Assembly (NCBI RefSeq): GCF_001487165.1
Contig: NZ_LN913006.1
Coordinates: 1,053,293 to 1,117,292, forward strand
DNA length: 64,000 bases
Direction of reading: 5' to 3'
Origin: Blautia massiliensis (ex Durand et al. 2017)
GTDB taxonomy: Bacteria > Bacillota > Clostridia > Lachnospirales > Lachnospiraceae
A program made the translations under genes and the position numbers. Positions 26,667 to 35,682 of this stretch are shown piece after piece. A model generated the notes under the pieces. The model did no database searches and had not been told where the DNA came from. It saw only the letters and a program-made list of their open reading frames with translations. Each line of letters begins with the position of its first letter. Within the stretch, counting starts at the first letter, position 1.

Positions 26667-27626
26667 ATGATCAAAATTGATGACTGGGTGATTGAAAAAG
26701 GAGAGAAAGCACAGGGAAAAATTAAGATCACAGGATACGGCATAGCAATGCCGGCAACTGTGATATGCGGAGTGAAAGACGGACCGACGATACTGATCAC
26801 AGCAGGAATACACAGTGCGGAGTATGTAGGAATCCAGGCGGCAATGGAACTTGCAAAAGAATTTCAACCGGAAGAACTGAAGGGAAATGTGATCATCGTT
26901 CCACTGGTCAATGTCAGCGGCTTTGAGCATCGCACCATGAGTCTGGTCTATGAGGATGGCAAGAACCTGAACCGCGTTTTTCCCGGAGATCCTGAGGGAA
27001 CAGCTGCAGATCGTATTGCCTATACTATAGTGACGAAACTTTTTTCTATAGCAGATTATTATATCGACCTACATAGTGGAGATGGGTTCGAACAGCTTCA
27101 TCCCTATGTTTATTATGTAGGGGTTGTAGATGAAAAGACAGCAGAGAAGTCATTACATATGGCACGGCATATCGGCGTAAAATATGTAGTCCGTTCCACA
27201 ACTGCCACAGGTGGCGCCTACAATTATGCTTCTTCTCTTGGAATTCCAAGTATTCTTATCGAAAGAGGCGGACACAGCTACTGGACCTGGGAGGAAGTAG
27301 AACAGGATAAAAGAGACGTCCGTCACCTTGTTTTTCATCTCCAGGGAAAGGCGTGTCATGGTCTGAAGCATTACCGTCAGATGCTTCTTGAAAATGTAGT
27401 CTATGAATATGCGCCGTATACAGGATGCTGGTATCCATCCAAGAAGCCTGGAGAGTACTTCTTTAAGGGAGAAGAATTAGGTGAACTGAGAGATTACTAT
27501 GGAAATTTACTTTACACATCTATTGCAACTGAAAACGGAGTCGTACTTTATCAAACAGCCAGTCTGAACATTATTGAAGACGGACCAATGATCGCATATG
27601 CAGCGATCACGGAGACTCTGACCTGA
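26667..27626 (+). CDS. succinylglutamate desuccinylase/aspartoacylase family protein
   Basis: The 319-residue zinc-dependent deacylase/carboxypeptidase-fold protein is cytosolic. Zinc ligands are visible in AGIHSAEYVG (His and Glu) and in YYIDLHSGDG (His). NLNRVFPGDPEGTAADRIA is the substrate-binding region, and the C-terminal beta domain begins near GCWYPSKKPGEYF. It probably removes an acyl or amide group from an amino-acid derivative; the substrate is not known. I chose ATG 26667 because the upstream start sits in the promoter. Confidence 0.85.
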   Translation: MIKIDDWVIEKGEKAQGKIKITGYGIAMPATVICGVKDGPTILITAGIHSAEYVGIQAAMELAKEFQPEELKGNVIIVPLVNVSGFEHRTMSLVYEDGKNLNRVFPGDPEGTAADRIAYTIVTKLFSIADYYIDLHSGDGFEQLHPYVYYVGVVDEKTAEKSLHMARHIGVKYVVRSTTATGGAYNYASSLGIPSILIERGGHSYWTWEEVEQDKRDVRHLVFHLQGKACHGLKHYRQMLLENVVYEYAPYTGCWYPSKKPGEYFFKGEELGELRDYYGNLLYTSIATENGVVLYQTASLNIIEDGPMIAYAAITETLT

Positions 27627-27680
27627 TAGTAAACAACCTTTTCAGAACGCTTCTGTCTGAAATCATATTGAAACAGTAAG

Positions 27681-27748
27681 AAAACCGGGTTTTACCATTT
27701 GCTATTCTATTTGTAAAAACAGCGAGGTAAAATCCGTGTTTTTTTTAG
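27681..27748 (+). terminator. intrinsic terminator after the AstE/AspA-like gene
   Basis: AAAACCGGGTTTTACC pairs with GGTAAAATCCGTGTTTT (two irregularities), followed by T8. Confidence 0.75.
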
Positions 27749-27766
27749 CAGATCAGATAAATCCAA

Positions 27767-27794
27767 TTGTCAAATCCCCCATGGGGGATATATA
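27767..27794 (+). promoter_or_regulatory. upstream promoter with a CsoR/RcnR-like operator in its spacer
   Basis: TTGTCA (27767-27772) and TATATA (27789-27794) are 16 bases apart. The spacer is filled by the 16-bp perfect palindrome ATCCCCCATGGGGGAT (27774-27789). It closely resembles the operators at 50232 and 50270, next to csoR. Binding there would block RNA polymerase. Confidence 0.5.
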
Positions 27795-27851
27795 CAATTC
27801 AAGCATCTTTAACAAAATTTATGAGTTTTCTAAAAATATAACATTTTTCCA

Positions 27852-27881
27852 TAGACATAAACTATAGTTTTATCATATAAT
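27852..27881 (+). promoter_or_regulatory. main promoter of the cobalamin-riboswitch operon
   Basis: TAGACA (27852-27857) and TATAAT (27876-27881) are 18 bases apart. The expected start near 27888 lies just before the riboswitch. Confidence 0.65.
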
Positions 27882-27899
27882 ATTTTAGTAATTTGACAG

Positions 27900-28085
27900 C
27901 ATTTGCTGATTTTCACATCAGCCGTTGTAAGTTCTGAGAGGATTAATAGGGAAACCGGTGTAAATCCGGTACGATCCCGTCACTGTAAGGGGAATCCTCA
28001 GACAAAGTACCACTGGTCGAGTGCGTGAGAAATAGACCGGGAAGGTGTCTGAGGGTAAGGATCCTAAGTCAGGAGACCTGCTTGC
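27900..28085 (+). ncRNA. cobalamin riboswitch
   Basis: The aptamer shows the conserved core: GGGAAACCGGTGTAAATCC near 27950-27966, CCCGTCACTGTAA near 27976-27988, and the B12-box AAGTCAGGAGACCTGC at 28066-28081. It precedes the ABC importer operon on the same strand and is followed by an intrinsic terminator. B12 binding would be expected to lower expression of the importer. The exact ends are approximate. Confidence 0.93.
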
Positions 28086-28137
28086 AATTGTTTTAAAATG
28101 ATTCTTACGGAAGATAGGAAGCATATTTATTTTGTGT

Positions 28138-28163
28138 GCCCGTATTTCGTCACGGGCTTTTTT
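28138..28163 (+). terminator. terminator of the cobalamin riboswitch expression platform
   Basis: The GCCCGT/ACGGGC stem with an eight-base loop and T6 lies between the aptamer and the first importer gene. It suits transcription attenuation when cobalamin is bound. Confidence 0.8.
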
Positions 28164-28283
28164 CGTGCAAATTTTCTAAAATTCCATGCATATTCTGCAT
28201 ATTAAGAATCCAATAGTTTCTTTTATCTAACTAAATTAAAACGGCAATGTTAAAATCGCATCAAATGAGGAAAGGAGTAAAAC

Positions 28284-29222
28284 GTGACAAAGAAACAAGT
28301 AGGAAAAAGATTTCTCCAGATCATCATTGTATTATTTGGAATCAGCTTTTTCACATTTGGACTGACCTACCTGTCACCTGGTGATCCTGCGGAGATCATG
28401 CTGACAGAGTGTGGTAATCTTCCTACACCAGAGCTTCTGGAACAGACAAGACATGAGCTTGGCCTTGATCAGCCCTTTCTCGTGCAGTATGGTTCCTGGC
28501 TGAAGGGTGTTGTTACAGGAGATATGGGACAGTCCTATTCTTTCAAAATGCCGGTAACAGATAAACTGGTATCCTGTTTCTGGCCGACGCTGAGGATGTC
28601 GTTGCTGGCACTTCTGATGATGGTCATTATTTCCATACCACTTGGAATTCTGGCCGCTGTATATCAGAACAAATTCCCGGATTATTTTGTGAGAGGAATT
28701 ACCTTTGTGGGAGTATCTGTTCCAAGCTTCTGGCTGGGCCTGATCCTTCTCAGCATCTTTGGTGTTCAGCTTCGCTGGATCAATGTTGCAGGAGGCAGTA
28801 CGGATTTTAAATCCATGATCCTCCCGGCGCTGACTCTTGCACTTGCCATGTCTGCAAAATATACCAGACAGGTAAGAAGTGCAGTGCTGGAGGAACTTCA
28901 TCAGGATTATGTCACAGGTGCAAGAATGCGTGGAATCAAGGAAAGCGTCATTCTCTGGAAACACGTCCTTCCTAATGTTATGCTTCCGCTGGTAACGCTG
29001 CTGGGACTTTCCCTTGGAAGTCTTCTGGGAGGTACTGCAGTTGTAGAGATCATTTACAACTGGCCTGGAATGGGAAATATGGCAGTAAAGGCGATTTCCT
29101 GTCGTGACTATCCTCTTGTACAGGGCTATGTACTTTGGATCGCGATCCTGTACATGTGCATCAACCTGCTTGTGGATCTGTCCTATACTTATCTCGATCC
29201 AAGACTTAAGGAGGATAGATAA
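28284..29222 (+). CDS. nikB: ABC importer permease, NikB/DppB type
   Basis: The 312-residue membrane protein has six predicted helices and the permease signature GARMRGIKESVILWKHVLPN. It matches the first permease of nickel/oligopeptide importers. It is the first gene behind the cobalamin riboswitch, so the cargo is probably cobalt, nickel or a corrin- or metal-related compound rather than general peptides. The GTG start has AAAGGAG upstream. The family is sure; the substrate is inferred. Confidence 0.88.
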   Translation: MTKKQVGKRFLQIIIVLFGISFFTFGLTYLSPGDPAEIMLTECGNLPTPELLEQTRHELGLDQPFLVQYGSWLKGVVTGDMGQSYSFKMPVTDKLVSCFWPTLRMSLLALLMMVIISIPLGILAAVYQNKFPDYFVRGITFVGVSVPSFWLGLILLSIFGVQLRWINVAGGSTDFKSMILPALTLALAMSAKYTRQVRSAVLEELHQDYVTGARMRGIKESVILWKHVLPNVMLPLVTLLGLSLGSLLGGTAVVEIIYNWPGMGNMAVKAISCRDYPLVQGYVLWIAILYMCINLLVDLSYTYLDPRLKEDR

Positions 29223-30053
29223 TTGAAAAAGGTATTACGAACATTCAAAGAAAATAAACAGTTCACTCTTTTCTTCATTCTGGGTCTCGTGGTGATCGGA
29301 ATTGCGATCTTTGCGCCGCAGCTCTCACCATATGATCCACTGAATGCAGTTATGACCGAATCACTGCAGGAGCCAAGCTCCGCTCATCCGTTCGGAACGG
29401 ATAAGCTTGGACGAGATCTTCTTTCCCGTGTTATCTTCGGAACAAGAACCTCTCTGATCATGACCTTATGTCTGGTTGCAGTGATCTTTGTCATCGGTAC
29501 ATTTTTAGGAGTTATTGCCGGATATTTCGGCGGCGTTGTGGATGCAGTGATCATGCGTATCGCAGATATGATGATCTCCTTCCCTGGGCTTGTACTGGCC
29601 ATTGCCATTGCCGGTATGCTTGGACCAAACCTGGTCAATGCCGTTATTTCCATCGCGGCTGTAAGCTGGACAAAATATGCCCGTCTTGCACGAAGTATGG
29701 TCTTGAAAGTCAAGAAGAGTCTTTACATAGAGGCAGCTATAGTAAACGGAACAAAGACCTGGAAAATTCTTCTTGTACACATTCTTCCCAACATGGTAAC
29801 CCAGATGGTGGTAACTGCGGCAGCAGATATCGGAACTATGATGCTGGAGCTGGCTTCCCTTTCATTCCTGGGATTTGGTGCAACTGCGCCGACACCGGAG
29901 TGGGGACTGATGCTGAATGAAGGAAGAACCTACATGGCAAAGGCGCCATGGCTTATGATCTACCCTGGTATCGCTATCGTGATCTGTGTTGTTGTTTTCA
30001 ACATGCTTGGAGACAGCATCCGTGATGTACTGGATCCGCGCCAGGATCAATAA
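29223..30053 (+). CDS. nikC: ABC importer permease, NikC/DppC type
   Basis: The 276-residue second permease has an N-terminal helix, the HPFGTDKLGRDLLSRV segment typical of DppC/NikC proteins, and the EAA-type loop (YIEAAIVNGTKTWKILLVHILPN, in part). It starts with TTG directly after the stop of nikB, so both subunits are made together and form the heterodimeric channel. Confidence 0.88.
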   Translation: MKKVLRTFKENKQFTLFFILGLVVIGIAIFAPQLSPYDPLNAVMTESLQEPSSAHPFGTDKLGRDLLSRVIFGTRTSLIMTLCLVAVIFVIGTFLGVIAGYFGGVVDAVIMRIADMMISFPGLVLAIAIAGMLGPNLVNAVISIAAVSWTKYARLARSMVLKVKKSLYIEAAIVNGTKTWKILLVHILPNMVTQMVVTAAADIGTMMLELASLSFLGFGATAPTPEWGLMLNEGRTYMAKAPWLMIYPGIAIVICVVVFNMLGDSIRDVLDPRQDQ

Positions 30054-30111
30054 AACAACTCTGTAACAAACCAACACCATATGATCAGTATATTATCTTT
30101 AGGAGGATGAA

Positions 30112-31680
30112 ATGAGAAATAATGTAGTTAAAAAAGTGCTGGCTGCTACACTTGCATGTATGATGACTTTTTCCATGACAACAGTGGCTCAGGCAAAGGG
30201 TGACAAAAAAAGTGATAAGGAAATCACCATCGGAGTAACAAGCTTTGCAGATACACTGGAGCCGACAGAGCAGTATTTCAGCTGGGTTGTATCCCGTTAT
30301 GCGATCGGCGAGTGTCTTACAAAATTCGATGAGAACGGTGAGATCGTTCCATGTCTTGCGGAAGAGTGGGAAAACAGTGACGATGGAAAAACATGGACCT
30401 TCAAGATCCGTGAGGGCGTAAAATTCTCCAACGGTGACGATATGACACCGGAGATGGTAAAAGCCTCCATCGAACGTACCGCTGAAAAGAGTGACCGTGT
30501 TCCGGAATTCTTTGATCTCGACAGCCTCGAAGTTGACGGACAGAACCTGATCTTCCATCTGAACAGAGCAAATGCAAACATGGCCGGATGCCTTGCAGAC
30601 CCGCTGTTTCTGATCGTAGATACAAATGTAGATGATTCTACATTTGCCATGGAAGGACCGATCTGTACAGGACCTTACGCAGTAGAATCTTTCAGCCCGA
30701 CGGATTCCTGTATCGTAGTAAAAAATGAGAACTACTGGGATGGAGAAGTTCCCCTTGATAAAGTTACACTGAAATGTGTGGATGACCAGACAACACGTTC
30801 CATGGCTCTTCAGACAGGTGAGATCGATATCGCTTACAACCTGAAAACAGAGAACCTGGTTGAGTTTGAGGGAAATGACAATTACGACATCCAGGAGCTT
30901 CAGTCTCTTCGTTCCACCTATGCATTCATGAACCAGAACGAGGATCATGCACTCAGCGATAAGGCTCTTCGCCAGGCACTTCTTCGTGGTCTTGACAAGG
31001 AAACATACTGCAACACTCTTCTCGAGGGTGGTGCAACAGCTGGTAAAGCACCGGTTCCTCCAACACTTGACTTTGGATTCGATGATCTGAAGGATGAGAA
31101 TTCCTATGATCCGGACAGCGCAAAGAAGATCCTTGATGAGGCCGGATACAAAGATGTTGACGGTGACGGATTTGTAGAAACTCCTGACGGAGATCCTCTT
31201 GTTCTTGATTTTGTTATCTACACAAGCCGTGCCGAGCTTGGTGTATACGCACAGGCAGCACAGGCCAGTCTGAAGGAGATCGGTATCAACGTAAACCTGA
31301 ACACAGTAAGTTATGAGACACTTCTTGACATGAGAGATTCCGGTCAGTATGACCTTCTGATCTGGAACGTGCTGGTAGCAAACACTGGAGACCCTGAGAA
31401 CTACTTAAGAGAGAACTGGTACAGCTCCTCTGCAAACAATACTGCAGGATACAATAACCCGGAGGTTGACAAGCTTCTTGACGAGCTTGCGCAGACATTT
31501 GATGAGGACAAGAGAAAAGATCTCATCATCGATATTCAGCAGGATATCATGGATGATGCTGCAACTGTATTCTTTGGTTATGAGACAACCTACCTCTTCT
31601 CCAACAAAAAGGTAACAGGTGTTAAGATGTATCCGATGGATTACTACTGGCTGACAAAGGATATCACTCTTGCCGAGTAA
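30112..31680 (+). CDS. nikA: ABC importer substrate-binding protein, NikA/family 5 type
   Basis: The 522-residue extracellular solute-binding protein of family 5 has a signal peptide (basic start, hydrophobic core, cleavage probably after VAQA near residue 28) and no clear lipobox. The family 5 signature lies in SRYAIGECLTKFDENGEIVPCLAEEW (in part). GEIDIAYNL and the C-terminal domain complete the fold. How it stays at the cell surface without a lipid anchor is unclear. Confidence 0.88.
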   Translation: MRNNVVKKVLAATLACMMTFSMTTVAQAKGDKKSDKEITIGVTSFADTLEPTEQYFSWVVSRYAIGECLTKFDENGEIVPCLAEEWENSDDGKTWTFKIREGVKFSNGDDMTPEMVKASIERTAEKSDRVPEFFDLDSLEVDGQNLIFHLNRANANMAGCLADPLFLIVDTNVDDSTFAMEGPICTGPYAVESFSPTDSCIVVKNENYWDGEVPLDKVTLKCVDDQTTRSMALQTGEIDIAYNLKTENLVEFEGNDNYDIQELQSLRSTYAFMNQNEDHALSDKALRQALLRGLDKETYCNTLLEGGATAGKAPVPPTLDFGFDDLKDENSYDPDSAKKILDEAGYKDVDGDGFVETPDGDPLVLDFVIYTSRAELGVYAQAAQASLKEIGINVNLNTVSYETLLDMRDSGQYDLLIWNVLVANTGDPENYLRENWYSSSANNTAGYNNPEVDKLLDELAQTFDEDKRKDLIIDIQQDIMDDAATVFFGYETTYLFSNKKVTGVKMYPMDYYWLTKDITLAE

Positions 31681-31694
31681 AGGAGCGCTTATTT

Positions 31695-32480
31695 ATGCTT
31701 GAGATCAAGGATCTTTCCGTTCAGTACGGAAAACAGGCACCTACCATTGAACATTTCAACCTTTCCATGAAGAAGGGGGAGATCATCAGTGTGGTAGGCG
31801 AGAGTGGAAGTGGAAAAACAACCGTGATCCGTGCTGTCCTCGGCGCACTTGCCGGAGGTGGCCGGGTCAGCACCGGAGATATTCAGTTTCACGGACATTC
31901 TCTGCTTTCCAATACAAAGGATGAATGGAGAAATTTAAGGGGTACCCGCATTTCCATGATCTTCCAGGACTGCGGCGGAACCCTGAACCCTATCCGTAAG
32001 ATTGGAAGTCAGTATGTGGAATATATCTGTACACATACGGATATATCCAAAGCAGAAGCATGGAAGAAGGGATGCTCCATGCTTCAGAAAATGCGTCTTC
32101 CTGACGCGGAAAATATCATGAAAAGTTATCCTCACCAGCTTTCCGGTGGTATGCGCCAGCGAGTTGGTATTGCCATGGCCATGACTTTTAACCCGGAGCT
32201 GCTTCTTGCAGATGAGCCGACCAGTGCGCTGGATGTTACCACACAGGCACAGATCGTACGCCAGATGATGGAGCTCCGTGATGATTTCGGAACCGGTATC
32301 ATCATTGTTACCCATAACATTGGCGTAGCAGCCTATATGGCTGATCAGCTTGTTGTTATGCAGAACGGAAAAGTTGTGGATCAGGGAACACGAGATGAGG
32401 TCATGGAGCATCCGACCAGTGACTATACAAAGAAACTGCTGGCTGCAGTGCCGGAAATGGAGGGACAGCGTTATGTTTAA
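31695..32480 (+). CDS. nikD: ABC importer ATP-binding protein, NikD/DppD type
   Basis: The 261-residue ATPase has Walker A GESGSGKT (about residues 36-43), the signature LSGGMRQRVGIAMAM, Walker B LLLADEPTSALD and the switch histidine in IIVTHNI. It lacks the C-terminal oligopeptide extension. Its end overlaps nikE by eight bases. Confidence 0.9.
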   Translation: MLEIKDLSVQYGKQAPTIEHFNLSMKKGEIISVVGESGSGKTTVIRAVLGALAGGGRVSTGDIQFHGHSLLSNTKDEWRNLRGTRISMIFQDCGGTLNPIRKIGSQYVEYICTHTDISKAEAWKKGCSMLQKMRLPDAENIMKSYPHQLSGGMRQRVGIAMAMTFNPELLLADEPTSALDVTTQAQIVRQMMELRDDFGTGIIIVTHNIGVAAYMADQLVVMQNGKVVDQGTRDEVMEHPTSDYTKKLLAAVPEMEGQRYV

Positions 32481-33438
32481 TGAATCCGATATCGTACTCA
32501 GTGCAAAACATATCGTAAAACAGTTCCCGGCTTCCGGCGGCAGAACTTTAACAGCCTGCAACGATGTGAACCTGAACGTTTATAAAGGAAAAACTCTGGG
32601 AATCGTAGGAGAAAGTGGCTGCGGTAAATCAACCTTTGTCCGCATGGTCATTTCTCTTGACAAGCCGACCAGCGGAGAGATCCTTTACCATGGAAAAAAA
32701 CTCTCTGATCTTTCCAAAAAAGAAACCTGGCTGAACCGTCAGAACATGCAGATGGTATTCCAGGATCCGCTGGCGTCCTTTGACCCCAAAATGAAGATCG
32801 TGGATATTCTCACAGAACCCCTGATCAATTACGGAAAACTGAAAAGAAGCGAAAAGGAATCCAAGGCTAGAGAACTTCTGAAAATGGTAGAGCTTCCTGA
32901 AGATTTTACAGACCGCTATCCACATAACATGAGTGGCGGACAGCGTCAGCGTATCAGTATTGCCCGGGCACTTTCCCTGGAACCGGAGATCCTGGTGTGC
33001 GATGAGGCTACCTCTGCACTTGACGTTTCCGTACAGGAGTCCGTGATCCGGCTTCTGGTACGTCTCCAGAAGGAGAAAAACATCAGCATGCTTTTTATCT
33101 GCCATGACCTGGCTCTGATCCGTTCCTTTGCCCATCAGATTGCTGTCATGTACCTCGGGAATATCGTGGAGGTAATCCCGGGAGAGGATGTTACGGAAAA
33201 GTCTCTTCATCCATATACACAGGCTCTTCTGGGGGCACAGTTTTCCATTCATATGGATCAGAACAAAAAGATCGAGAGCATCGAAAGTGAGGCCCCCAGC
33301 CCTCTGGATGTTCCTCATGGCTGTCCATTCCAGAATCGTTGCGAACACTGCATGGAGAAATGCAGGACGATCCGTCCTGTGCTCACAGAAGTAGAGTCCG
33401 GACATGAAGTAGCCTGCCATTATGTAACGGAAAAATAA
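32473..33438 (+). CDS. nikE: ABC importer ATP-binding protein, NikE/DppF type
   Basis: The 321-residue second ATPase has GESGCGKST, MSGGQRQRISIARALSL and LVCDEATSALD. A C-terminal oligopeptide-transporter extension carries cysteines (GCPFQNRCEHCMEKC) of the OppF/DppF type. The ATG at 32473 has GGAGGG upstream and overlaps nikD by eight bases; the longer open frame from 32350 lies inside nikD and is not the start. Confidence 0.9.
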   Translation: MFNESDIVLSAKHIVKQFPASGGRTLTACNDVNLNVYKGKTLGIVGESGCGKSTFVRMVISLDKPTSGEILYHGKKLSDLSKKETWLNRQNMQMVFQDPLASFDPKMKIVDILTEPLINYGKLKRSEKESKARELLKMVELPEDFTDRYPHNMSGGQRQRISIARALSLEPEILVCDEATSALDVSVQESVIRLLVRLQKEKNISMLFICHDLALIRSFAHQIAVMYLGNIVEVIPGEDVTEKSLHPYTQALLGAQFSIHMDQNKKIESIESEAPSPLDVPHGCPFQNRCEHCMEKCRTIRPVLTEVESGHEVACHYVTEK

Positions 33439-33456
33439 AGAAATGCACAAAACAGT

Positions 33457-33803
33457 ATGATTTTTAAAAACTTTAAAGTACTGGTCATTCTGTTGTTGCT
33501 GCTTGCCGTTTTTACAGTTGGCGGAAAAAAAGTTTCTGCTGCTGTCGAAGACGGAGATATCCAATATACAATAGGTGTTGTAGTATATAATCAGGACAGC
33601 CCGGAAATGAACATGTTCATGAACTATTACAGAGAATAATCGCGCTGACAGGTGGTTCCTCCGCAGGAAACTACATGCATCTTCAGAAAACGATCGGTGT
33701 TCTGAAAGCTCTGGCTGAGAAGGAGGGGCTGACTTATTCCGAGGATGTTGAGAAGCTTGCATATACAGTGGAAGATGTGCAGAAGCGTATGGAAGAAAAA
33801 TAA
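33457..33803 (+). pseudogene. remnant of a periplasmic sugar-binding-type protein, internally deleted
   Basis: The first frame (33457-33639) encodes a signal peptide and the first strand of a type I periplasmic-binding fold (YTIGVVVYNQDSPEMN). It then stops. The second frame, ending at 33803, encodes a C-terminal-like stretch (LTGGSSAGNYMHLQKT and a helix rich in Glu and Lys). Both pieces fit one binding protein, with most of the middle lost and the frame shifted near 33620-33640. No functional product is expected. Confidence 0.55.
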
Positions 33804-33816
33804 ACAGAGATTTTGA

Positions 33817-33854
33817 AAAAGAGCTGGGCCGCCTTATATGGTTCAGCCCTTTTT
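33817..33854 (+). terminator. terminator after the importer operon and binding-protein remnant
   Basis: GAAAAAGAGCTGGGCC pairs imperfectly with GGTTCAGCCCTTTTTC, followed by a T-rich stretch. Confidence 0.6.
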
Positions 33855-34035
33855 CTTCATATAAAATACTTTTTTATGTAAAAAAACGAAAAATCCTCTT
33901 TACTTTCTAAAGTTAATATAATAAAATCTATAAATATGTGTAAAACTGGTTTAAAAACAGAAAGCATGGGGATGCATAAGCAAAATCCCTCATGTTTTGT
34001 GATTTTAAAGCAGAAACATGGAAGGGAGAGAAACA

Positions 34036-35568
34036 ATGACAACAGCACATATTTGTATAATGGCAGCCATTATCGTCTATCTGGGTGCAATGATCTTTGT
34101 AGGTTATCTATGCTCCAAGAACAATAATGACAGTTCTGATTTCTATCTTGGAGGACGAAAGCTTGGTCCACTTGTCACAGCTATGAGTGCAGAGGCTTCT
34201 GACATGAGCAGCTGGCTTCTGATGGGATTACCGGGACTTGCTTATCTTACCGGTATTGCAGACGCAGGCTGGACAGCCATTGGCCTTGCCATCGGAACAT
34301 ACGTAAACTGGAGGATCGTGGCAAAAAGAATCCGCCGCTACACACATGTGGCAGGAAATTCCATTACATTGCCATCCTTTTTCAGCAACCGTTACAGAGA
34401 TGAGAAAAAGATCCTGCAGTCTATCGGAGCAATTTTTATCGTAATCTTTTTTATTCCGTACACAGCCTCCGGATTTGCAGCCTGTGGTAAACTTTTTGCA
34501 AGTCTCTTTGGGGTAAAATATCTGCCGGCTATGATCATCAGTGCATTGGTCATCGTTGGATATACCACACTGGGAGGATTCCTGGCAGCATCTACCACAG
34601 ACTTTATCCAGAGTATTATCATGTCCATCGCACTTGTGATCGTATTTGTATTTGGGATCAGCACAGCAGGTGGTATTGAAGCAGTTGCAGACCATGCAAG
34701 ATCACTGCCCGGATATCTGACTATGTTTACTACATATGATCCGACAACCGGAACAGAACAGGCATACCCACTGCTTAATATCATTTCCATGCTTGCATGG
34801 GGACTTGGATATTTCGGAATGCCGCATATTCTTCTTCGTTTCATGGCGATCGAAGACGAAGAAAAGCTTACACTTTCCAGAAGAGTAGCAACTACATGGG
34901 TAGTGATCTCACTGGCAGTAGCAGTACTGATCGGTGTGGTAGGACTTGGAATGACAGCAGCAGGAGAGTTTGACCTTCTTGAAGGCTCCGCATCCGAGAC
35001 GATCATCGTTCGGATCGCTGATCTTCTCAGCAAGCATGGTGTGATCGCAGCAATCCTTGCAGGACTCATCCTTGCAGGAATCCTGGCATCTACCATGTCA
35101 ACTGCAGATTCTCAGCTCCTGGCAGCATCCTCAGCAGTTTCTTCCGACCTTCTCGGAAGTATCCTGAAGGATAAAGAAACAAAAAAAGAAAGCATGGTAG
35201 CCGATAAGATCACGCTTCTTCTCATCGCAGTAGTAGCCATGTTTATTGCCCGCGACCCGAACAGTTCCGTCTTCACCATCGTATCCTTCGCCTGGGCAGG
35301 TTTCGGAGCCGTATTCGGCCCTGTAGTCCTCCTGGCATTATTCTGGAGACGCTCCAACTGGCAGGGAGCCCTGGCAGGAATGATCTGCGGCGGTTCCATG
35401 GTATTTATCTGGAAATACGGAATCAGCACGCTCGGCGGCGCCTGGGGAATCTATGAACTTCTTCCCGCATTCCTGGTGGCTATTGCAGCAAACATCATCG
35501 TCAGCCTCATTACCAAGGCACCATCCAAAGAGATCACCGACGAATTCGACCTGGTAAACCAGAAATAA
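34036..35568 (+). CDS. putP: sodium/proline symporter PutP
   Basis: The 510-residue sodium:solute symporter (SSS family) has about 13 hydrophobic segments. The N-terminal DFYLGGRKLGPLVTAMSAEASDMSSWLL region (in part) and TAGGIEAVADHARSLPGY-type loop match PutP. It imports proline with sodium. ATG 34036 is preferred because AAGGGAG lies upstream; an earlier ATG at 34018 adds six residues. The leader (33960-34000) can form an imperfect hairpin of unknown meaning. Confidence 0.92.
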   Translation: MTTAHICIMAAIIVYLGAMIFVGYLCSKNNNDSSDFYLGGRKLGPLVTAMSAEASDMSSWLLMGLPGLAYLTGIADAGWTAIGLAIGTYVNWRIVAKRIRRYTHVAGNSITLPSFFSNRYRDEKKILQSIGAIFIVIFFIPYTASGFAACGKLFASLFGVKYLPAMIISALVIVGYTTLGGFLAASTTDFIQSIIMSIALVIVFVFGISTAGGIEAVADHARSLPGYLTMFTTYDPTTGTEQAYPLLNIISMLAWGLGYFGMPHILLRFMAIEDEEKLTLSRRVATTWVVISLAVAVLIGVVGLGMTAAGEFDLLEGSASETIIVRIADLLSKHGVIAAILAGLILAGILASTMSTADSQLLAASSAVSSDLLGSILKDKETKKESMVADKITLLLIAVVAMFIARDPNSSVFTIVSFAWAGFGAVFGPVVLLALFWRRSNWQGALAGMICGGSMVFIWKYGISTLGGAWGIYELLPAFLVAIAANIIVSLITKAPSKEITDEFDLVNQK

Positions 35569-35608
35569 AATATTTTTCGATAATAGTCAATAATTCACAC
35601 TGATACAA

Positions 35609-35665
35609 AACAAGCCCGATACAGATTGTAGTAAAGATATCTGTATCGGGCTTGTTATCTTTTTA
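35609..35665. terminator. terminator between convergent putP and folBK
   Basis: A 17-bp perfect stem (35609-35625 with 35640-35656), then a T-rich stretch. The A-rich left side may also serve the minus strand. Confidence 0.88.
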
Positions 35666-35682
35666 TTATTTAATAAATAAAG

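Noticed and set aside
32629..33762. A 377-codon minus-strand open frame opposite the NikE-type ATPase gene
   Set aside because: It is a shadow of a gene with all ABC motifs; it lacks a start signal and any recognisable domain.
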